Position numbers and translations under genes: made by a program | The notes under the pieces: generated by a model | What the model saw: only the letters and a program-made list of their open reading frames with translations | Database searches by the model: none | Told to the model about the DNA's origin: nothing | Assembly: GCA_002719615.1 (NCBI GenBank) | Contig: PBHZ01000015.1 | Span: 42,215-48,722 of the forward strand | Origin: Methanobacteriota archaeon | GTDB lineage: Archaea > Thermoplasmatota > Poseidoniia > Poseidoniales > Thalassarchaeaceae | Length of the DNA: 6,508 nt | Reading direction: 5' to 3' | Part shown: positions 1 through 5,492 of the stretch, piece after piece | How the letters are laid out: every line of letters starts with the position of its first letter | Position numbering within the stretch: position 1 is the first letter of the stretch

Positions 1-653
1 ACTCTTTTTTGTACATTTGATTCTCCGATATGATATTGTCCTCTATCATGTATTGGATATTTAGAATCATCCAGCCCTTTACGCATATCATGAATACTAT
101 CTAAAACCTCATATTCAACTTCAATTAATCTGACTGCTTCTAAGGCTGTACTTTCATCAATAGCTGCAACACAAGCAACCAAATCTCCTTTATGACGAGT
201 TTTTTCAATTGCCATTGCATGTTCATCTTTGGTCACTGGTAAAACTCCAAATGAATTTTGAGCATCTGCACCAGTTGCTATCGCTATGACACCTTCTAAC
301 TCTACGGCTTTACTAATATCGATCGAAAGTACACGCGCATAATGATGTGGGGAACGTACAATTTTTCCAATTAATTCATTACTTAACCTTATATCATCTC
401 CATAATTAGCTTTTCCAGTAACTTTCCATTTACTATCTACGAGTGCAGTGGATTTGCCTATGGATATTCCACTAATTAGTTCATCATGCCTATGGCTGCC
501 TCTAGGTTGGAGTTTTTTACCACCTTGACTTTCTGGTATTAATTGGATATCGCGTAATTCACTGAATTGATTTTTACCACCAGAGCCAGGTCTTGAGAAA
601 GGTAACTTACCCGGTTGTTGTCTGTAGCCAACCATTTCATCTTCATTTGACAT
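1..653 (-). CDS. Molybdopterin-binding large subunit of a xanthine dehydrogenase-family hydroxylase (N-terminal part)
   Basis: The reading frame is open from an ATG at 653-651 to the window edge, giving 217 codons of a protein normally about 750-800 residues long. From about residue 75 it matches the first domain of the large subunit (Ald_Xan_dh_C type): KVTGKANYGDDI, then GKIVRSPHHYARV, FGVLPVTKDEHAMA, and HKGDLVACVAAIDE. From memory, this order and wording are closest to 4-hydroxybenzoyl-CoA reductase alpha subunits, but the substrate pocket and molybdenum-binding domains lie outside the window, so the substrate is open. The first 60 or so residues are a polar Gly/Lys/Gln-rich extension that I do not recognise. 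The start is supported by AGGTGG four bases upstream, overlapping the end of the [2Fe-2S] gene region; the two genes are 10 bases apart. The protein is expected to be cytoplasmic and to pair with the small subunit just upstream. It is cut by the window edge, not broken. Confidence 0.9.
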   Translation of the reverse strand, partial: MSNEDEMVGYRQQPGKLPFSRPGSGGKNQFSELRDIQLIPESQGGKKLQPRGSHRHDELISGISIGKSTALVDSKWKVTGKANYGDDIRLSNELIGKIVRSPHHYARVLSIDISKAVELEGVIAIATGADAQNSFGVLPVTKDEHAMAIEKTRHKGDLVACVAAIDESTALEAVRLIEVEYEVLDSIHDMRKGLDDSKYPIHDRGQYHIGESNVQKR

Positions 654-663
654 AAAACCACCT

Positions 664-1230
664 TTAATTATTGAATCCGGGATGAGGGTCACTTTTTGGA
701 GAAGTTGAATCCTCAATTTTTACATTATTCACCATTATTTCTGAAGCTGCTTTTACAGAATCAATGATTTGTTGATAACCGGTACACCTACACAGATTTC
801 CTTCTATAGCTGTTTTTATTTCTTGATCGTTTGGATTAGGATTTTCATCCAATAATGCTGAAATTACTACTAAAAATCCTGGTGTACAAAAACCGCACTG
901 ACTTCCTCCATACTCTGCAAAAGTTTCCTGAATTGGATGAAGATGATGCCCCAAAGATAGTCCCTCGACTGTAGTTATACTAGAACCTTCAACTTCCTTG
1001 GCCATAGTTAAACATGATAATTTTGGTATGCCGTCAACTAAAACTGTACAACAGCCACACGTACCTAAATCGCATCCTCTCTTAGTCCCGAGGCTTCCTC
1101 CTTTATTTCTTAAAACATCTAATAAAATAGAATTAGTTGCTATCGTAGTGGAAAAATCAACATTATTTATCCTTGATGTCCAAGATACTTCATCCGAGGA
1201 AGGAATCATTGGAAGTCTAAATCGTGACAT
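664..1230 (-). CDS. [2Fe-2S] iron-sulfur small subunit of a molybdenum hydroxylase (CoxS/HcrC/XdhC-small type)
   Basis: This 188-residue protein carries electrons from the molybdenum site through two [2Fe-2S] clusters. The N-terminal plant-ferredoxin domain has ligands Cys53, Cys58, Cys61 and Cys73 in GTKRGCDLGTCGCC and LSCL. The C-terminal helical domain has Cys112 and Cys115 (QCGFCTPG) plus Cys147 and Cys149 (NLCRCTGY). All eight ligands are present, so the subunit should be functional. The position that is usually Ala in CGAC is Cys60 here, an extra non-ligand cysteine. There is a short N-terminal extension of about 15 residues and a polar tail of about 25 residues beyond the usual 155-165 length. 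The ATG lies 5 bases after the stop of the regulator gene with no clear Shine-Dalgarno, so translational coupling is likely. The small subunit precedes the large subunit, as in many such operons, but no FAD (CoxM-type) subunit lies between or before them in the window. Confidence 0.95.
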   Translation of the reverse strand: MSRFRLPMIPSSDEVSWTSRINNVDFSTTIATNSILLDVLRNKGGSLGTKRGCDLGTCGCCTVLVDGIPKLSCLTMAKEVEGSSITTVEGLSLGHHLHPIQETFAEYGGSQCGFCTPGFLVVISALLDENPNPNDQEIKTAIEGNLCRCTGYQQIIDSVKAASEIMVNNVKIEDSTSPKSDPHPGFNN

Positions 1231-1235
1231 ATCCG

Positions 1236-1937
1236 TTAGTTCCCATCTATCATAGTTCTTTGAGTATTTGGTTTTAGATTATCATTTTGTATATTTAGAT
1301 CCTCAATAGCTTTACGTAAAATCATTAATTCTGCTCTTTGAATATGTTCTCCAAGAGTGCTCCTAGCCATACCAAGTTCATCGGCCAAATCTTTTAGAGT
1401 AGTTTTAGAGTCTGTGCCATAATAGCCTCTATAAGCAGCATAAGAAATTATTTCTTTTTGCCTACTTGTTAATTCATCCGTCCAGCCATTTCCGATATCT
1501 CCTTTTAATGATTGGACACTGATTTTATCAGGAGGCATTAATTCTCTTACTACTGAAACAAACTTCCTTACTGAATCAGAAATTCCAGATATTCGTAATT
1601 CCATGCCCATTTCTGAACACAATTTATACGGAGTTTGTAAATGAATATTTGCCATTTCTATTCCCATAATTGCTAATGGATGTGTGCATAGTAAACTAAC
1701 TAAAATACCATCTTCATCTTCTTCATATTTGTCAATAACTTCGAAATATTTTAGTTTTGAAATATCTTCAAGAGAGGCGTTTTGACGTAATTTTATTTCG
1801 CACAATTGAGTTATTCCTCTATTGGTAACAGAAAGATGGCCTAGAATTTCAATGCTATGAACAAGGCTGATAATTTTAGAAATTTCATCTGAACCATGAA
1901 GTGAATTAATGTTCCACCTTATGGAGACCTTGCGCAT
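1236..1937 (-). CDS. Bacterio-opsin-activator type HTH_10 transcriptional regulator
   Basis: This 233-residue protein has a C-terminal HTH_10 domain at about 154-215: LTSRQKEI, then the family's RGYYGT signature, then the helix-turn-helix LADELGMARSTLGEHIQRAE at about 184-203. The first 150 residues form an alpha/beta sensor-like region typical of these archaeal regulators, with no recognisable PAS, GAF or metal-binding motif. It contains scattered cysteines at about residues 46, 84 and 107, which do not form an obvious site. The family is characteristic of haloarchaea and other Euryarchaeota and includes regulators of bacteriorhodopsin and DMSO-reductase genes. Its position 5 bases upstream of the hydroxylase subunit genes suggests that it controls this operon, which is inference. 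No Shine-Dalgarno precedes the ATG, but a TATA-like AATACATATT lies about 20-30 bases upstream, so it may also have its own leaderless promoter. Confidence 0.9.
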   Translation of the reverse strand: MRKVSIRWNINSLHGSDEISKIISLVHSIEILGHLSVTNRGITQLCEIKLRQNASLEDISKLKYFEVIDKYEEDEDGILVSLLCTHPLAIMGIEMANIHLQTPYKLCSEMGMELRISGISDSVRKFVSVVRELMPPDKISVQSLKGDIGNGWTDELTSRQKEIISYAAYRGYYGTDSKTTLKDLADELGMARSTLGEHIQRAELMILRKAIEDLNIQNDNLKPNTQRTMIDGN

Positions 1938-1952
1938 ATACGTCGCAAACAG

Positions 1953-1966
1953 GGAATATGTATTGA
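1953..1966 (-). promoter_or_regulatory. Possible TATA box for a leaderless start of the HTH_10 gene
   Basis: On the minus strand the 41-base gap between the protease stop and the regulator ATG contains TTCAATACATATTCC. Its centre is about 22-24 bases before the ATG, which is where an archaeal TATA box would sit for a transcript starting at or near the start codon. The gene has no Shine-Dalgarno, which fits. The match is loose and AT-rich sequence gives such matches by chance, so this is only a candidate internal promoter. Confidence 0.3.
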
Positions 1967-1978
1967 ATCCTGCGGAGA

Positions 1979-3199
1979 TTATGACCAGTAAGACTCGCGG
2001 ATAGCCTGATTAGTTTCCATACATAGAACTACATCGGATGGCCTATTAGGAATTTCAGCGGTTCCATTAAGATGTTCGATTATTGGTAAAACATTGCTCT
2101 CATTCACGACGCCCCAGCCAACTTGTGTGCAAGGAGCAATGGGGGAGATAGGAGTTGTACCTGAGAGAGGATCCCATGACGAAAATGAAGGATACCACGC
2201 TGAAAGATTTAATGCATCTCTTAAATCATCATTTGAAAATTTTATTTCAGAACCATTGATTATGTTTTTATCTCTTTTTTCTGGATTCGCACCGGATGAG
2301 AAATCACCAAATTCATGCCTCAAACTAGTGATTATTTTTGAAAGTAATCCAGCAGTTCTCGGAGTTGCGAATGATGTCCCAGAAGTTTCATGATAACCAT
2401 CCACATCATCATGATTCGGCAGTATTTGTGTCCAATCCGCTGCTACATCGGGATATGAGCCGCTCATGGTTTCTTTTTGGTCATCTCCTTCTTCGGCATA
2501 ACCAGAAATACCGATACTCCAAGGAGGTCCAGCTGTTGAATCTTGTACTGCTGGTGAGGGAGAATTATCTGCAGCGCCTGTATGTATTTTCCCTTTTTCT
2601 ACAACTGCGACTTTTGTTGCATCTTCGATTCCTGGAACTGGAATTGAACCTATTGGGCCAAAACTAGTGGTTATTATATCCACAAGTGGTTGATTTGCTG
2701 CTGCTAACACGGCAGCATCAGAGAAACCTTCTACAAAGAAAATTACGGCATTGGGATTGGCATTCAGCACAGCTCCTGTGACTGCAGTCCCGTGACCGTC
2801 TTGAGGATCATCTAGAATTGGAATATCCGTATTATCGTCGGGAGATGTACCAATTATCCTCGTACCTTTGAACCAAACAATATCTGTAGAGACGATTGTA
2901 TCCCAACACGATTCTTTATCTGAAGAATATCTTTCTTCCCATGACCCGTTTTTGGTTATGTCACATACTTTAGTCACTCCCAATCCGTTCAATAGCCATT
3001 GAGGATAGTCTTCTTCCATAATAAAATGATCGTGATAGACATTTATGCCGGTATCTATAGGTGCAACTACACTAAAAGCCCCAAAATCATCTGATGAAGA
3101 ATTATCATGAATACTAGATATTGTTGCATTACCATAACAACCACTAAAGGAAGATATTAGAAGTATCATTAAAGTGGAAAAAACGAAATTTCTTGCCAT
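1979..3199 (-). CDS. Secreted subtilisin-like (S8) serine protease, predicted lipoprotein
   Basis: This 406-residue protein begins with a signal peptide, a hydrophobic run at residues 5-18 followed by the lipobox FSGC, so Cys21 is the predicted lipid-anchored first residue. The mature enzyme should be tethered outside the membrane. The S8 catalytic triad is complete: Asp49 in PIDTGIN, His136 in DGHGTAVTG, and Ser276 in GTSFATP. Asn212 in GAADNSPSP takes the oxyanion-hole place of the usual AAGN. Only about 25 residues separate the lipobox from the catalytic domain, so there is no room for an inhibitor I9 propeptide. A C-terminal part of about 110 residues follows the catalytic serine, with Cys residues near 354 and 392 that could pair, as could Cys79 and Cys98. 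The ATG lies 14 bases after the xdhC stop with a weak GGGGA before it. Its place among molybdenum-hydroxylase genes is odd, and its substrate is unknown. Confidence 0.92.
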   Translation of the reverse strand: MARNFVFSTLMILLISSFSGCYGNATISSIHDNSSSDDFGAFSVVAPIDTGINVYHDHFIMEEDYPQWLLNGLGVTKVCDITKNGSWEERYSSDKESCWDTIVSTDIVWFKGTRIIGTSPDDNTDIPILDDPQDGHGTAVTGAVLNANPNAVIFFVEGFSDAAVLAAANQPLVDIITTSFGPIGSIPVPGIEDATKVAVVEKGKIHTGAADNSPSPAVQDSTAGPPWSIGISGYAEEGDDQKETMSGSYPDVAADWTQILPNHDDVDGYHETSGTSFATPRTAGLLSKIITSLRHEFGDFSSGANPEKRDKNIINGSEIKFSNDDLRDALNLSAWYPSFSSWDPLSGTTPISPIAPCTQVGWGVVNESNVLPIIEHLNGTAEIPNRPSDVVLCMETNQAIRESYWS

Positions 3200-3213
3200 T
3201 TTAATTTCCCCAT

Positions 3214-4062
3214 TTATTTCTTTTCTAGAGATTGTTGTGCATCTAACGAAATTATCTCAGCGCAAATAGCGATTGCTATTTCTTCTGGGGTGTGCGCACC
3301 TATGGGTAAACCAATAGGACACCTAGTAGAGTCAACAATAGCAATTGGAATATTTGCATCCAATGCTGCTTTCCTAAATGCCGACCATTTAGTCTTAGAG
3401 CCTATGCAACCAATCCTTGGCCTTTGATTTGAATCAATTTTAGATAAAATGCCGATTAAGATTTCTTGGTCTAGACTCCAATCATGACCTAATAGAAAAA
3501 TATCTGAGAATCTAGTGAATGATTTTTGATTTTCTGAATCCAGAAATTCGGAAATAGAAGAAGTGTATATTTCTTCGGCATTCGGAAATCTTTCTTTGTT
3601 AGAGAATTCCTCTCGAACATCGAAAATACTGTAAGTCCAGCCTATCGAATCACAAACATATGCTAACGATTTTCCAACATGCCCCCCTCCAATAATTAAA
3701 ACATTAGGAGAAGTATTTATTACTTCCAAAGACACAGTCAGCTGACCTCCGCAAAGGCTGTCCAAAGCAGTTACTTCTTTGTTTTTTCCATCTTTGTATA
3801 ACAAAAAATTCTCTATTCTTCCTCCCTGTAAAGACATTCTATATGGACTTTTTATTAATTCAAAAAGTGCTTCCTCGATTTTTAGTTCTAATCCAGCTCC
3901 TCCGATTGTACCGAATTTTTCACCGTTTTTTATCATGGCCAATTTAGCACCTGGTTTCCCTGGAATGCTTCCTTTTGAATCGATTACAGTGGCCAAGGCT
4001 ACATCGTAACCTTCACCTAACTTTTCTAAAATCCAAGAATGGACTCTACGAGTCATGTACAT
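3214..4062 (-). CDS. xdhC: XdhC/CoxI-family molybdenum cofactor maturation and insertion factor
   Basis: XdhC/CoxI proteins bind molybdenum cofactor, promote its sulfuration and deliver it to hydroxylases. This 282-residue copy has the full two-domain layout. The N-terminal domain contains GSIPGKPGAKL (31-41), GTIGGAGLE (51-59) and LCGGQL with Cys104. The C-terminal Rossmann domain begins at GGGHVGK (125-131) and ends with GCIGSKTKW and the family's closing motif CPIGLPIGAHTPEEIA. The length is normal and no key motif is missing. Two in-frame ATGs (4062-4060 and 4056-4054) are both possible starts, as neither has a Shine-Dalgarno. A TATA-like element at 4074-4082 fits a leaderless transcript beginning at or near the second ATG. 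It appears to be the first gene of the minus-strand operon that includes the protease, regulator and hydroxylase subunits, and it is divergent from the metal-exporter gene. Confidence 0.93.
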   Translation of the reverse strand: MYMTRRVHSWILEKLGEGYDVALATVIDSKGSIPGKPGAKLAMIKNGEKFGTIGGAGLELKIEEALFELIKSPYRMSLQGGRIENFLLYKDGKNKEVTALDSLCGGQLTVSLEVINTSPNVLIIGGGHVGKSLAYVCDSIGWTYSIFDVREEFSNKERFPNAEEIYTSSISEFLDSENQKSFTRFSDIFLLGHDWSLDQEILIGILSKIDSNQRPRIGCIGSKTKWSAFRKAALDANIPIAIVDSTRCPIGLPIGAHTPEEIAIAICAEIISLDAQQSLEKK

Positions 4063-4073
4063 CTCAGGAGAAT

Positions 4074-4082
4074 CTTATATTT
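4074..4082 (-). promoter_or_regulatory. Candidate TATA box for the xdhC-led operon
   Basis: The minus strand reads AAATATAAG here, a good archaeal TATA-like sequence. Its centre is about 22 bases before the second in-frame ATG of xdhC (4056) and about 16 before the first (4062). With the usual TATA-to-start distance of about 25 bases, transcription would begin very close to the second ATG, giving a leaderless mRNA that favours that start. This rests on spacing and AT content only. Confidence 0.4.
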
Positions 4083-4133
4083 GTCATTAATCTATGAATT
4101 AGTCGAAAATAGCGTCTAAAACTATCATAAGTG

Positions 4134-4165
4134 TAACCTTTCCGAATCGGTTGGTTAATGCATTA
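4134..4165. repeat. Nested inverted repeats, possible operator
   Basis: TAACC (4134-4138) pairs with GGTTA (4153-4157), enclosing a second palindrome CCGA-A-TCGG (4142-4150). It is followed directly by a perfect 10-base palindrome TAATGCATTA (4156-4165) that shares two bases with it. Dyad symmetry of this kind upstream of a metal exporter would suit a dimeric metal regulator of the DtxR/MntR type, though no such regulator is encoded nearby and no consensus match is claimed. It could also be part of a folded leader RNA if transcription starts upstream. Confidence 0.4.
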
Positions 4166-4172
4166 GGACTCC

Positions 4173-4248
4173 CTCGTCGATATATGCGAGATGTCTCCGA
4201 GCTATTCAGTGACGACCCCGTCTCGTTTCAGAATCGACATGCGATTCT
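4173..4248 (+). ncRNA. Possible structured 5' leader of the exporter mRNA
   Basis: Three small hairpins are visible: CTCG/CGAG (4173-4176 with 4187-4190), GACG/CGTC around an ACCC loop (4211-4222), and a perfect 7-bp stem AGAATCG/CGATTCT around ACATG (4230-4248). In addition, CGAG recurs at 4198-4201 and CTCG at 4222-4225, so the two CTCG and two CGAG copies could pair in alternative ways. That arrangement would suit a metal-responsive leader, but it does not show the conserved elements of the yybP-ykoY manganese riboswitch that I would expect to recognise. Short stems like these can arise by chance, so this is a candidate only. Confidence 0.3.
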
Positions 4249-4269
4249 CTCACAATTCCTGAAATTTTA

Positions 4270-4275
4270 GAGGAG
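4270..4275 (+). promoter_or_regulatory. Strong Shine-Dalgarno of the metal exporter gene
   Basis: GAGGAG ends 8 bases before the ATG at 4284, an ideal ribosome-binding arrangement. It fixes this start and implies that the exporter mRNA has a real 5' leader, in contrast to xdhC and the regulator gene, which lack Shine-Dalgarno sequences. Confidence 0.8.
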
Positions 4276-4283
4276 TAAATTCG

Positions 4284-5492
4284 ATGGTTACTTTTAATGA
4301 AATTATTGAGATAATTGTTGTTAGTATGCGGGACGCTTTTCTTGCAGTCACTGTATTTGTTGCTGCAATGGTTTTGTTGTTCAGTTGGTTACAGTATATT
4401 ACTGCAGGAAGATTTGTTGATACAATCCGATCAAATACTAGATGGCAGCCAATAATTGGTGCACTCATGGGCATAACGCCGGGGTGCGGTGGAGCTATTG
4501 TGATGATGCCCATGTATGCGCGTGGTTATGTTACATACGGCACTGTAATAGCAACACTGATTTCAACATTAGGAGATGCAGCATTTGTATTAATTGGTGC
4601 TGCAGTTACTGAATCATCGTTTATACTACCTGTTATTGCTGTACACCTAATATCATTATTTGTTGGAGTGTTTTGGGGATACCTTGTTGATATGTTGAAA
4701 ATTACTCCTCGTAATCCCCTAGGGAAATTTAGTCCGAATTTTCGAGATGAATTAGAATTAGAGGTTCTTATTGATGGAAAAAAACAAATCTCGAGAGAAG
4801 TATTCGAAGACCTAGGAAGAGAAGAAGAGAATGGCTGGAGATACATCCTTCTTCACAAAGGATATACTATTTGGTGGATCATAACTACTCTAGGACTAAT
4901 ATTCGCAATTATGTTATTGTTTTGGAGTGCCCAAGATGCAAATTTCGTATTAGAAATAGATTATAATCCATTGACTTTACATGGATTTATTACTTGGATA
5001 GGTTTGATTGGAACTTCCTTATCCATTATTCTGTATATTTCACAGCGAAATTGGATTGGTGACGATACAGAAGCATCTATCGGCGATAAATTATATTCAA
5101 TGCGTGAAACACTGATTCATTCTGCGAGTGAAACTGCATTCGTTACATTTTGGGTGATGTCTGCTTATCTAATTTTTGAATTTTCCATGTTATTTTCGGA
5201 TCTGGATCAGACTGAACTAGCATCATATGGAGATGGTGTGATTGCAGTAATTATTGCATCATTAATTGGATTAATACCCGGTTGTGGCCCTCAAATAATT
5301 GCTATTACAGCTTACACAAAGGACATCATCTCATTTCCGGCACTTGTAGCAAATGCCATCAGTCAAGATGGAGATGCGCTTTTCCCATTACTTGCAAGAC
5401 ATCGGGTAGCGAGTCTATGGGCAACTATTCACACCACTATCCCTGCCTTAATTGTCGGAGTTGGGTTGATGTTGTTTGATGTTAGCTTCTAA
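4284..5492 (+). CDS. Putative manganese/heavy-metal exporter, 10-TM family (ArsP_2/DUF2899-like permease)
   Basis: This 402-residue membrane protein has two homologous halves. Half one carries ITPGCGGAIV (64-73) and GDAAFVLIG (97-105). Half two carries LIPGCGPQII (330-339), the family-typical ANAISQDGDALFP (356-368) and TTIPALIVG (384-392). Each half has about five hydrophobic helices, separated by a charged cytoplasmic-looking segment at about 137-192. This pattern matches the permeases annotated as putative manganese transporter or 10TM heavy-metal exporter; the metal has been assigned mainly by association with manganese riboswitches in bacteria, so manganese is a family-level inference here. 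The ATG is fixed by GAGGAG. It is the only plus-strand gene in the window, divergent from xdhC, and its last 45 bases overlap the end of mocA tail to tail. Both family motifs are complete up to the C terminus, so the overlap is not a sign of readthrough or truncation. Confidence 0.87.
   Translation: MVTFNEIIEIIVVSMRDAFLAVTVFVAAMVLLFSWLQYITAGRFVDTIRSNTRWQPIIGALMGITPGCGGAIVMMPMYARGYVTYGTVIATLISTLGDAAFVLIGAAVTESSFILPVIAVHLISLFVGVFWGYLVDMLKITPRNPLGKFSPNFRDELELEVLIDGKKQISREVFEDLGREEENGWRYILLHKGYTIWWIITTLGLIFAIMLLFWSAQDANFVLEIDYNPLTLHGFITWIGLIGTSLSIILYISQRNWIGDDTEASIGDKLYSMRETLIHSASETAFVTFWVMSAYLIFEFSMLFSDLDQTELASYGDGVIAVIIASLIGLIPGCGPQIIAITAYTKDIISFPALVANAISQDGDALFPLLARHRVASLWATIHTTIPALIVGVGLMLFDVSF

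Larger units (their letters stand above)
4063..4283. promoter_or_regulatory. Divergent regulatory region between xdhC and the metal exporter
   Basis: This 221-base gap is the largest in the window and must hold the promoters for both directions. Towards xdhC there is a TATA-like box at 4074-4082. Towards the exporter, possible promoter elements are a CGAAAATAG stretch near 4104-4112 (which would give a leader of about 150 bases) and a TATATA at 4181-4185 (a leader of about 75 bases). The half nearest the exporter is visibly richer in G and C than its surroundings and carries several inverted repeats: the nested palindrome at 4134-4157, the 10-base palindrome at 4156-4165, and hairpins at 4173-4190, 4211-4222 and 4230-4248. 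I see no protein-coding potential in it. Confidence 0.6.

Noticed and set aside
1..653. Large subunit as a truncated pseudogene
   Set aside because: The frame is open to the window edge with family motifs in order, so the truncation is due to the window boundary.
1105..1230. Extra cysteine (CGCC instead of CGAC) in the ferredoxin domain as a novel cluster type
   Set aside because: The four standard ligands of each cluster are all present, and a Cys at this position is a plausible natural variation, so it does not imply a new cluster.
998..1255. Plus-strand open frame of 85 codons
   Set aside because: It is opposite the [2Fe-2S] subunit, where all eight cysteine ligands are present, and it shows no independent signal.
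2094..2667. Two overlapping plus-strand open frames of 99 and 109 codons
   Set aside because: They lie opposite the subtilase gene, whose catalytic triad and signal peptide are intact. Their translations show no recognisable domain and they have no promoter or ribosome-binding context.
3779..4009. Plus-strand open frame of 76 codons
   Set aside because: It is opposite the N-terminal domain of xdhC, whose motifs are complete, and it has no supporting context.
4130..4283. A known yybP-ykoY manganese riboswitch
   Set aside because: The exporter family suggested it, but I could not find the conserved sequence elements of that class, so the region is reported only as an unassigned candidate.
4250..4846. 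Minus-strand open frames at 4250-4513 and 4526-4846
   Set aside because: They are antisense to the exporter gene, which has clear family motifs and a Shine-Dalgarno. Their sequences look like mirror images of a membrane-protein coding region.
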